Positions 49,601 to 59,639 of a stretch of DNA of 64,000 bases are shown here, in pieces. The stretch lies in NCBI GenBank assembly GCA_033002965.1, contig JAURVB010012715.1, forward strand, positions 81,188 through 145,187, given 5' to 3'. Positions within the stretch are counted from its first letter, which is position 1, and every line of letters begins with the position of its first letter. A program made the position numbers and the translations under genes. The notes under the pieces were generated by a model. It had not been told where the DNA came from, did not search any database, and worked only from the letters and a program-made list of their open reading frames with translations. Source of the stretch: Piper betle (lineage: Eukaryota; Streptophyta; Magnoliopsida; Piperales; Piperaceae).

Positions 49601-52025
49601 ATTATGAAACCTGCACCTATTTATTTCTATACAAAATTTTAAAATACACCATAAGATTCAATAACAAACTGCTCGTTCAACAACTGTAGCAGCAAACATT
49701 TCACAAACTCAAGAGGCCCCAAGTTATTAGGTGGGTCTAAGAAATTAGTGCTTTTTATGTGCAGGTTCTCCATTTAACAGCAGGAAACTTCTAGCCAACT
49801 TTATTTGGTGCCAAATAAATCAAAGAAAAGACATAGAAAAATAAAATTAAAAAGGATGCTAACCAAACACGAAGAAAATGTTGAAGAAATGCTGGAGACC
49901 ATAAATGAATATAATATATATATATTCCAACAATATATCTGGAACAGGAGATACCTTTTTGCAAGGATGGTGCTAAGTTCAAATTTCAATCTTGCATCAT
50001 CAAGTTCCTCAATGCGTGTCTGTTGATAAGACATGTAAAGGTCCCTGCATGCAATATCATTAATCATCAACAAAATTAGGCACTTACAGGAAAAACATCA
50101 ATTTAAAAAGTCTTAGACAAAAATTCAGGCAGATTCATCTTGTTCTAACTTTCACATAAGTCATAAGTCAATGCTTTCTTAACTGTACAGTCAAGCCTTA
50201 ATGCCTTGCAGCAAACCTTATTTCATGTACAAGATGCATAAGCCTTGAAGGATCATTGTGATTCCAATCAGCTAGGCTGCTCTTGCTTTTCTGTTGGCCA
50301 CTCTCTCCTTCACTAATCATGAGAAAAGGATGAAAATCTGCATCATCTTCTTCCAACATAATGTCTGGAGCAGCCAATGGGAAGAGTGCATTGTACATTA
50401 CATCAACTGTAAAATAAAAATAAATAGAACCTTAGCATCAGAAGAAATATACATGCAAATGCAGATTCTTAGGAAGATAGGAAAAAACAACAAAAAGGAA
50501 ATGGTTCACCAGGTAGCTTACTAACATCTGAGATATCCAAGGCAGAATGGGACCAGCAGGGTAAAACGATCTGCGTATTTAGAATCATGACAACCAGACC
50601 ATACTCGATCAACCTGCATCCAAGATCAATGTATTTAAGTGGCGTGATTGTGAGTGAACTGCCACTAAATCATTCATCTAACACCAAATGAGTGAGTATA
50701 ATGCCTGTTAGAATAGTCCCACATCTCCTATGTGAGATGGGTGGTGTCTAGTATAAATGTGGGTTCCTAGGCCTTCTGAAGTAGCTAGCCATTTTGAAAG
50801 GCTTAAGAATCACATTTATACAAGACACCACCCATTTCACATAGAGATGTGGGACTATTCTAACAATATCATTACTCCTTACATGGCCAGTTAATAACGT
50901 TAAAAAAAGGACAAAATAAAATCGGCAGAGCATACTCTATGTTACACAAGCAAGCATATTTCCCTAGCATAATAGTACAAATGTTATGTTAAAAACAATG
51001 ACTACGACAGCACATAGATAGTCTATTTGTAAGAACTTTTACACTCTCCCGATCAAGAACACTCAATCATAACTCCATGACCTCCTTCAAAAATCCCAAA
51101 TTGCCACCAACACAACAAAACAACCACATTTTGCTCTTCTTAATCATTTGAATGATGACACCACCCCACATGGTATACCAAAAATTAATCAGCTAAGAAA
51201 CCTCAAAATCACCACAGGACACATTTCTAAAGCATGCAACGAACATAAGGTATGCCTAAAATAAATATAATAACAAAAACTCATACATACTCAATTCGCA
51301 GAGAATTTATACTCAATTCTGATCAAGAACATTAACGTTACAAATCCTATTATGCTGCTACTTTCACACCAAACTACCAAATAACAAAATTTCCCTATTT
51401 TAATGAAGGAAACATAAGTGGTACGTTAGAAACAATGACAAAGACAACATATACATGCTCGATTCGTGAGAATTCCTACGCTATTCCGACTAACAACAAC
51501 AATAACAACAACAACAACATTACAAATCCTACACTGCTGACGCTTCCACACCAAACCAACCAAATAACGAAACTTCACCATTTGAATGAAGAGGAACAAT
51601 CGGCACGTCGAAAATAACAACAGAGACAACATATGCATATCCGATTCATAAGAATTTCCACCCCACTCCGATCAACGACATTCACATTACCAATCGCAAC
51701 CGACTGCATCCTTCACAAATCGCCCCAAAATGCCACCGACACAACGAAACAACCAAATTTCAACAATCCCAACCGTTTGATCAAAGAAAACGCAGATTCA
51801 ACATCCGAAATCAAGCATGCATGTCGCCGGAGCAGTTAATGGGGGCGAGATGGGGGGAAGGGGGAGATGTGGAGGAGTGAGAGCAATCGGGGCAAAAGAG
51901 GAAGGGACCTTGATGGGGAAGGGGAGTTGCAGAGTAGGTGCTTGAGCTGGGCGGCGATCCACGGCGGGAGGCGCTCCATCTCCGACAACGGCGGCGGCGG
52001 CGGCGGCGGCGAGGCTGTCGACCAT
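43619..52025 (-). CDS. Unidentified 14-exon gene
   Basis: Minus-strand exons: 51909-52025, 50526-50613, 50217-50406, 49955-50044, 48619 to about 48427, 48272-48307, 48071-48169, 47473-47573, 47351-47438, 45954-46034, 45812-45865, 44408-44505, 44279-44321, 43619-43741. Phases agree at every junction except exon 5/6, and the sum is about 466 residues. Landmarks are YADRFTLLVPFCLGYLRFDV, EEDDADFHPFLMISEGES, RLMHLVHEIRDLYMSYQQ, SALRRTSRLVSALLMEMAFY, SARRRFIEALALLFGRLVE, and the end AVSSYLMHCIGVNCPAAKS. It looks helical and soluble, but I recognise no family. At exon 5 an in-frame TAA (48421-48423) follows with no usable GT donor, so either the donor is non-canonical, the gene is damaged, or the protein ends there. 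The start is uncertain: a second frame opens at ATG 51979. Exon 9 is the weakest. Confidence 0.6.
44800..45080. repeat. Two copies of a short repeat within an intron
   Basis: The phrase CC-AAAAGCTCAA-CT-T followed by AAATATTTACTTCAACA occurs at about 44823-44880 and again at 45028-45078. It is probably a fragment of a dispersed repeat. Confidence 0.4.
46321..46690. repeat. Two purine-rich simple repeats
   Basis: GTGAGTGTGAGTGT passing into GGGAGGGAGG-type sequence at 46323-46390, and GGAGGGAGGGAGGGAG passing into GAGAG-type sequence at 46627-46688. Both lie in introns of the minus-strand gene. Confidence 0.8.
50706..50865. mobile_element. Palindromic foldback element (MITE-like), 160 bp
   Basis: The two arms, starting TGTTAGAATAGTCCCACATC and ending in its reverse complement, pair over about 55 bases with only a few mismatches, leaving a loop of roughly 45-50 bases. 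It begins TG and ends CA. The flanking 5-mers (ATGCC and ATATC) do not match. It lies in intron 1 of the minus-strand gene, so its transcript would form a long hairpin. Confidence 0.7.
51020..51800. repeat. Degenerate tandem repeat in intron 1
   Basis: Segments starting near 51020, 51291, 51459 and 51640 repeat the same order of phrases: a GA-TTC-TA-GAATT-like start, then GATCAA-GACATT, CCA-CAAA-CAACCAA and CATTTGAATGA. The period is about 170-270 bases. AAC microsatellites lie within it near 51490. Confidence 0.55.
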
Positions 52026-53041
52026 CTACGGGGTGGCGCAGACCGAGGTCATAGTGGCGTGCCGTTCCGTACAATAGATCCGATTTACTTAATTAATTAA
52101 TTAATTAATGATATTACAATACACAGAAATATTTGGCCAAAACTAAAAACAAATTAGCATAATTAAACTGTCATTACATTTCAATCTGGTTCGATAAACT
52201 TTTAGGTATTAACAGAATATTTATTTTATATATAGCAAGTAAATTTATTTTAGAATGAAATACAATTTAATTTGAATATCCCAACTTATTTTGTTTGTTT
52301 TTTTAACCCATACTTTTTTCCCCTATAAATTTGAGTCCAAATTTTTTATATATTGGATAAGTATATTCCGATTAAAACTAGATCGAATTGGCATTTCAAT
52401 TTGGCTTTGGGTTCGAATTTAGGTTGGGTAATAGGTAAATAAATAGCGTATAACTATTTTGGTACGATAGATCTAAATAGAATTAACCAAAATAATTAAT
52501 TTTTAAAATATATATTTTTAAAAATAATTTAATTTGAATATCCCAACTTATCTTGTTTGTTCTTTTGACCCATACTTTTTCCCCTGTATATTTGAGTCCA
52601 AATTTTTTTATGTACGGGATAAGTACTTTTTAATTAAAACTAAATAGAATTGGCATTTTAATTTGGCTTCGAACTAATTCTATTCAATTTTAAATTGGGT
52701 AACAAGTAAACAAATCCTGTATATCTATTTTGGTTTGGGACCTATTTCAATAGAATTAACCAAAATAACTATTTTTAAAAAATATTTTTAAAAATAATTT
52801 AATTTGAATATCTTAACTTATCTTGTTTGTTTTTTTTACCATACTTTGTTCCCTATAAATTTGAGTCCAAATTTTTATATACAGGAAAGTATATTCTGAT
52901 TAAAACTAAACCGAAATGTAGGGGTGCTAAATGTGTTCGAACTCGACTCGAATAGTTCGAAACTCGAGTCGTTCGAACTCGAGATACTTAAACTGTTTAA
53001 TTTTTGTGAGCTCGTTCGTCCAGCTCGTTCATTAGTCAAAA

Positions 53042-53740
53042 CATGGTTGCATGAATCGGAATCGGAATCGGTTTTCCAGGGAGTCGGAATCGGAATCGGA
53101 ATCGGTCTGAATCAGTTCAGTTGAATCGGTCCAAATTAATTTAATCGGTCGTATATAATAATTTGACAATTTATAATATAAATATATTAAAATTGGGTAT
53201 TGATGTTATTTTGATATTATTCTGTATATTATAGTTTCTGATATTTTTAAATATTTTTTAAGATTTTTTAAATTATTTAGAATTAATTATTATTTTTGAC
53301 TCGAGTTAGACTCGAGTCAACTTTTAATTATGAGAATGCCACTCTTTACCCCGCTGCCGCCGCCGTCGCCGGCCCTGTCGGCGGCGAGTCTCGAGGCGGC
53401 GATGTCGGAGGATGTCAGCGGCCCGCAGCCGGCGGCGAGGCGGCCCGGAGCGGCGGCGAGTCGCGGCGATTCGTGCGTCACAGCCCGATTCGGTCCGGCC
53501 ACACTTCGGCGGCGACGTTGCGAGGTCGGCGGCGAGGTCGGCAGCCCGGTCGGCGGCGAGCCCGGAGTCGGGGAGCACGGCGGAGGGTGGAAACGAGGCG
53601 GCAGCGGCGCGGGGGGAGCGGGTTTGATTTTAGGTTTTTAAAATCCAAATTACTATTTTACCCATGCTTAAATAATTTAATAAAAATCATACCTAGGGTA
53701 TTTTAGTAATTTCATTAAAAAACCGATTCCGAGTTAAAAG
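53042..53740 (-). mobile_element. hAT-like element E2, truncated at one end
   Basis: The left end CATGGTTGCATGAATCGG matches the terminus of E1. Bases 53620-53715 match E1 near 14545-14655 in reverse. The far terminus is lost at about 53740, where a tRNA-like sequence begins. The interior has an LTR-like stretch (53225-53340, with GACTCGAGTTAGACTCGAGT) and a GC-rich block with long but meaningless frames. Confidence 0.65.
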
Positions 53741-53812
53741 AGGCCAATGTGGTTTGAACCCACAACCTTGATGTCATCAAGGTGAATAATTACCATCTCA
53801 ACTATTTTGCTT
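53741..53812 (-). ncRNA. tRNA-like sequence (tRNA pseudogene or SINE head)
   Basis: On the minus strand there is an A-box-like TAGTTGAGATGG, an anticodon arm CCTTG-ATGACAT-CAAGG with a seven-base loop (anticodon would be GAC), and a T arm TGTGG-GTTCAAA-CCACA containing the B-box GGTTCAAACC. The acceptor stem does not pair and the variable loop is too short, so it is not a working tRNA. A TA and TAAA tract follows on its 5' side. Confidence 0.45.
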
Positions 53813-54205
53813 TTTGTTATTATGTTGCATATATATATATATATATAAATAAATAAATAAATAAATAAAATATAATATAAAGACTATATTATTATATTAT
53901 TTTATCGAGTCGAGTTCAAGTCGAGCTACGAGTCGAGTTCGAGTTATAACCGAGTCGAGTCGAGTCGAACACGACCTTGCTCAAGCTCGGCTCGTAAGAT
54001 TCGAGTTCGAGTCGAGCATTTAAATGTCGAGTTTCGAGTCGAGTCAAGCCGAGCCGAACGCTAAATGCTCGTGAGCCGGCTCGCTCAATTAGCAACCCTA
54101 CCGAAATGGCATCTCAATTTGGCTTTGAACTAACTCCGTTCGATTTTAAGTTGGGTAACAGGTAAACGAATACCGTATAATTATTTTGGTTTGGGACCGA
54201 TCTGA

Positions 54206-57110
54206 ATAGCCAAGATCATTCGGATTTGTTCTTGATTGCCAGCTTATGTTGTATGGGAACATAGGTTTCAGGGAATTATGTTCAATTCTCCATCAAACAT
54301 TGGTTATAGATGCTTTGCGGGTCGTAGCCTTCGAGCTTAGTGTGGAATTTGTAGAACAAGACGACAAGGCTAAAAAGCTAAAAAAGGTAGAAAACCTACA
54401 CATTTTGAAGCAAATTTGTAGAATATGTGTGGAGTACAAGGGAATAAATACCATGTTAGAATCTTCAACCTATCTGGCAATGTATTATTTGGAGATGGTG
54501 TCTGTGGGGAATCCAAAGGAGAGAAGACACTGGGGGAATAAGAAGACTCATTGTGAGGCGAATGTCTGCTCTCTGTAATGTTATCTTTAACTCTACCATA
54601 AGGTTTGGACTTTGTGTCTATATTCATACTCTCAAATTTACTGAACCAAATAGCACAACGAATTTTAATTTGATTCACTCAGGGCTTGATTTGGTTCCTG
54701 ATTTTGAATTGAATCAAGCAGGATTGATCAAATCCAGGAAACTTTAGGTTTATCCTGAACAGAATCACTAACAATCAGTGGTGAATTTAGAATGAAAAAC
54801 TATGACAAGATTCATAATTTCTTCATTTATAAATGCAATATTTTTGAGGTAAGTAAGAGTAATTAGTCAAACATCTATTAGTCATTAGCAATACCCATAG
54901 CATCAAGATAAATGGGAAAGCATCATAACCTTCATGCAAATGAAGCTTGGAAAATCATCGCCAGTAAGACAACACAAAGTCAATTACAGAGGAAGAACAA
55001 TGCCCACATAGGTAAAAAATCAACCACAAAGCAGCATAAGCTCTATACAACATATCAACCCGAAATGAAACCCTTAGAGAACTTTGATACAGAAAATATC
55101 ATCATGAAGAAGAACAAGAAACAGTAGTATGAGCTTACAGTTAAAGAGGTGGTCATGAGAAGAACAACTTTTGTATGATCAGAAAATGAAGACAAGACCA
55201 GACATTGGTTTGTACCAATTACTAATATGGCCAAAAAATTCTATTTACCCAACAACACTTGCATGGAATTGGATTGATCTAGAGCTTAAAACCCAATTAT
55301 TCTGTCCAAATCAGATGATTGGAGTAGAAGCTTTGAAGCTATAATACAAAGCCGGCAATATATGGATATAACTGCCGGCTAAACAAGGAGGTGAAGGTGG
55401 ATTGTTCTTTGTTTTATGTTTTTTGAAATGTCACACATGTTATGTATGTACAGACAAGGGGTCCTTTTCAATGATTGAGTTGTTAATCAAGGTTGTTTAG
55501 ATGAAGAATTGGTGATTTTAGGTTAGATAGAGAGTTGGCAAACTCTCATTAGATACACCTAGGTTCATCTTTTGACATTTTAAAATAGATCATGATTTAT
55601 TTAATAAGACCAAGGAAGAAATGTTGATGGAAAGTTTGGACCAGAGGAGGAAGAAAAAGATTTTTTTCTTTTGTCCTCTTGTTGAATAGTATCATCTGAG
55701 ATTCAATTTTTGGAGTCTAAATATGGTGGAAGGTTTTACTGGGTTGGTTTTTTATTGTAGGACATCTGATGTATCATGAGATTGTACTTGTATAAGTTTT
55801 TTCCAACTTAATTGTACTTGTACAAGTTAGATACACTATCATCGTAAACTGTGATTAAGTGTAGCAATTATATACTTTAGTAGCTAAACCTTATAACCGA
55901 TCATTTTTCTAACTCGTGTAATTGAGAAGAAAAAATGCCTTTGAGCATAAACCAGGCGTGATCTTCAATTGATATAAGCGGGCAAGGGGAATTCTTGGCA
56001 TCACTAATGGATTGAGATGGGCAAGATCGCCCAAGCTAATCGAAGGCAGCTAAATATGGAGCTTGCTGTTAATACAAAAATTTGCATGCGTTGCTAGTCT
56101 TAATATCACGTCAAAATTGTACATTTTTTTCTCGCACGTACTTCTTCTTTTCCACCAAATACCCAAAGTGTTAGGGGCCTATATCCTAAACTAAAATCTA
56201 TCTAATTACAAATGACAAGATTTTAGACGGTTGGATGCCCTTTTTAATGCCAACCATCCTCCTTTATTTAGGCTTAAAACTAACACTAACGGGGTTCTAA
56301 ATTAGGATCCACATTTTGTACCCTTTTCACAAAGTAATAGTTTTGCAAAATATTTCTTATGTTGCTAGCTTCGGGTTTAATGACAAAGAATTGTATGAAT
56401 ATTCTTCAGACTTGTGTAACAGTAATGCAAGAGGTACTGTCATTCCAGGAATCCCTTCAATCATCTTTCGATGCTTTACTTGCACATTGCAACAGCCCCT
56501 TTAAATGTACAAACTACAAACTGCATTACCATGCTGTCTCCAGACATGAAGAGCATCATCAGCGTAATTAGCACAGATTTGTCTGTATAGAAACAACGCT
56601 TCTCTATTTCACTTGTAGGACAAGACAATGGTTGCTACAAAATGGCATTATCCACACACTGAGGAAATTGGTTGTTGTTCTTCAATAAGTTTCCGCATAG
56701 ATATTAATATATTCTTTTCGTTTGCAAGGAAGACAATTCCTTCATCCCGGTGGTCTCGGATGCACAAGCATCGGCTTATAAGTACACGGATGCCCTATAA
56801 ACCTTTCCATTAAATTTCACTTGATATGTTTAATCCTGTACATGGATAGATCACCCAACCTGGGGTGGTCCATAAACATGACAATTATCCTCCATGAAGA
56901 ATTTGATTATGGGATTTTGAGACATATGATGTATAATATTCTACAATGGTGGATTTCAAATCGAGCCATCAGACTCCAGAGCGTCTTCAAGTATCCAAAA
57001 TATTGGCTGCAAGCTTGCAACATCAACATACATCAAGAATGCTGCTCCTGACTTGCCAAGTCTTGAGAGTTGAGAGTTTATCTGAGCTTTTAGCAACTAC
57101 TCTATCTCCT
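54206..57110. other. No convincing gene
   Basis: The longest frame, 54246-54578 (110 codons), has no recognisable domain and weak codon bias. 54930-55130 is A-rich. A short inverted repeat GCCGGCA...TGCCGGC lies at 55352-55379. The part nearest 57.1 kb may include old 3' untranslated sequence of the PPR gene. Confidence 0.5.
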
Positions 57111-59638
57111 TCACCAGTAATCCAAGCAAGAGCACTTTCCTTGCCAGGAAGAAGTGACACCGATTATTGTCTCTAATCACAATTTCTCTATCATATATGG
57201 CAGACACCAATTTTGAGAATGCATGGCAATCAGTACACATCTGCAGATTCTTAATTATGCGCAGGGAATTTCCACGAACTGTACTGATGAGACCATTTGA
57301 CATTGCCAATTTCTAGCTGTGACGGCTAAGTAGATGCTGCTTCTCTTTTACATGCACGTCAAGCAGCACATTAGTCAAGTCTGGGACATAGCCTGCATTC
57401 TTAAGCCTCTGATCTATCCCATCAAGAATAGCAGCTATTTGGTTCATTTGAGGATGATAATCATCACCAGAAGTGAACTCGTGCATTGATCCGTTCACCT
57501 GGATTGAGCTTGATCCTGGAAGTTTTTGGATGCCATTGTTAAACATGTTGAGCCTTACTTTGACTACATCTGCCCATTGCCTTGCAGTGGGAAATACATT
57601 TGACAGAAGGATTTGTAAACCAGCTATGTCTTGAGCCAATTCAATCATTCTGTTCCCAGGAAGAACTGCAATATCAACATTGTTGTGGATCCTGCAAGCA
57701 GCTAGCAGTGATCCCCAGATCACATCATTTGGCTCATCCAGCATGCTCTCGACAAGTAACTTTGCCTCTTGTATCAGGCCAGCTCTGCCTAGCAAGCCCA
57801 CTATGCATCCATAATGTACTAGTTGAGGATTGATACTGTATTTACTGCTCATCAACTCAAAAAATTATTTTCCTCCTTCAACTAAACCACGGTGACTGCA
57901 AGCAGTTAACTGTCCAACACATGTAATTTCATCAGGCTCCACCCCTTGTCAACCATCTCGCTGAAAAGTTTAATTGCCCTCACCCCATTTCCTTCCATTG
58001 CCATTGCCCAATTGCTGCTGTCCATGCAGAACAATCCTTCTCCGTCATTTCTTGAAATGCTTGTCTTGGACTCTCAAGATCCCCACATCTGGCATGCATA
58101 TCAACAAGAGATGTACTAAGCTGGAGGTCATAGTGAATATCATTTTTTTTGATGTAGGCATGCACCCATCTTGAGAGTTCAAGAGATCCTAAGTACCCAC
58201 AAGCAGAGGCAACACCCACCATTGTCACCCTATCAGGATTGCACGCGAGTTTTGCATTTTTCTGAACAGGTTAATAGCTTCCTCAAACTGGCTATCTTGT
58301 GCAAAAGCACTGATTATGGTGTTCCAATAGGCCAGATCCTTTTCTGGCATCAAATTGAAAACATCTGATGCAGCTACCAAATCTTGGTTCCTGACAAAGC
58401 CAGCTACCAAAGAGTTCCAAGAAACCACATTCTAATCCCCTATTTCTTCAAAAACTTTCAATGCAATTTCCTGTTCCTCGCATTTCATGTACATGCCGAT
58501 AAGCGAATTGGTGACTGAATCGCAAGTAGTCATCCCTTGGCAAATAGCATAACAATGGCATTGCTTTCCAAATCCCAAATGGCCCAACTGCGAGCAAGCA
58601 GAAATTGCAGCTAAAAGAGTGACCCCATCTGGCTCCACCCCATGTTGCCACATTCTAACCTCAATCCCCTTCCCTGGCATGGACCTACGCACATAATTCA
58701 ACATCATCGTTTTCCACAGAACCAAATGTTTATCTCCACACTCTTCAAAAAATCGTTCTGCTCTAGAAACATCTCCAGATTTGATGAACATATCAACCAA
58801 GGGATTAACCAAAACGGGAGTCAGACCAATCCCCGTGTCTTGTGTAAACCTCAACGCCCTCTCACCAGCCTCCAACACCCCCAACTTTGCACAAGCAGAC
58901 ACCACAGAGCACATTGTAACCGAATTAGGCTCCATGGAACAAGCAAACTTCATTTGCTCACACAAATCAATAGCCTTCAGAGGCTGCTCTCTCCGACCAT
59001 AACCACTAATCAACGTAGTCCAGGACACAACATTTCTCTCAGACAATTTGTCAAACACCTCCCGAGCAGAGTCCATCTCCCCGCACACGATGTAAAGATA
59101 AACATCGAGCTCACACCCCATCTTGATCAGAGAACCATGAACCTGCTCGCCAGCTCTCAGAGTAGAAATCTTTGCGCAAGCACTGACAACAAAAGGAAAC
59201 GTAAACCGATCCGGCGAAAACTTCTCCCCGCATGCCCGAAAATGTGTATCCTCTGATAACCGAATTTTAAGCAAACAAGCTAACATGAAGCCCTCCTCCC
59301 ATCGAAACCTCGAGCACTTTTCGTGCAAGACCCAAGCTTTCCTCGCTGCCCACCTCGACGCAGGCGGAGACGAGCTTGCAGACGGCGGCAGGGCTGTGGG
59401 CGAGCCCGTTCTTCACCACTTGGCCATGGACGAGCTTGAGGTCTTGTACGTCTCTGGATATCTGCGGACGCCGAGCTGCGTCGTTGCGATTGGGGGCGAC
59501 GAGTGGGGTAGCTGTGCAGGGGGTGTTGGGTGGGGGGAGGGGATGGGGAGGGTGGCCGCCATGGCTGCTACCTCTGCTACTCCAGATCAACGGTGGTGCA
59601 CGTCCAATTTTGCTCCATGCCATGCATGGATATATCAT
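57111..59638 (-). pseudogene. Pentatricopeptide repeat protein, PLS-E-DYW class, disabled
   Basis: The minus strand encodes nearly a whole PPR-DYW protein in pieces: an N-terminal part (59638-59267), a long repeat array (59328-58225), further repeats (58228-57980), the last repeats and E/E+ motifs (57855-57313), then the DYW domain, ending CSCLDYW at 57111. Motifs include ERNVVSWTTLISGYGRREQ, RVTMVGVASACGYLGSLELS-type repeats, CTDCHAFSKLV and IYDREIVIRDNNRCHFF. Such proteins edit organellar RNA. From recall it is most like Arabidopsis At3g22690. Lesions include frameshifts near 59300, 58235, 57990 and 57150, a TAG at 58432-58434, a TAA near 57870, and a TAG at 57313-57315 that replaces the glutamate of the HSE zinc/catalytic motif. 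Confidence 0.9.
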
Positions 59639-59639
59639 G

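Larger units (their letters stand above)
52919..54100. mobile_element. hAT-type non-autonomous element with nested E2
   Basis: Ends are TAGGGGTGCTAA and, reversed, TAGGGTTGCTAA, flanked by the exact 8-bp repeat CCGAAATG (52911-52918 and 54101-54108). These are classic hAT marks. The element's own DNA is 52919-53041 and about 53880-54100, rich in TCGAGTCGAG/CTCGACTCG repeats. No transposase is present. Element E2 and a tRNA-like stretch fill its middle. Confidence 0.85.
52263..54205. repeat. Three-unit tandem repeat of about 265 bp, third unit split
   Basis: Units begin AATTTAATTTGAATATC at 52264, 52526 and 52796 and share TTTGAGTCCAAATTTTT, GGCATTTCAATTTGGCTT and TTGGGTAACAGGTAAAC-type phrases. 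The third unit stops at 52918, where the hAT element is inserted, and continues at 54109 to about 54205. Confidence 0.8.

Noticed and set aside
53296..53706. 136-codon plus frame in E2
   Set aside because: GC-rich low complexity with open frames in several phases.
58642..59256. 204-codon plus-strand frame
   Set aside because: Antisense to the PPR array, without domain similarity.
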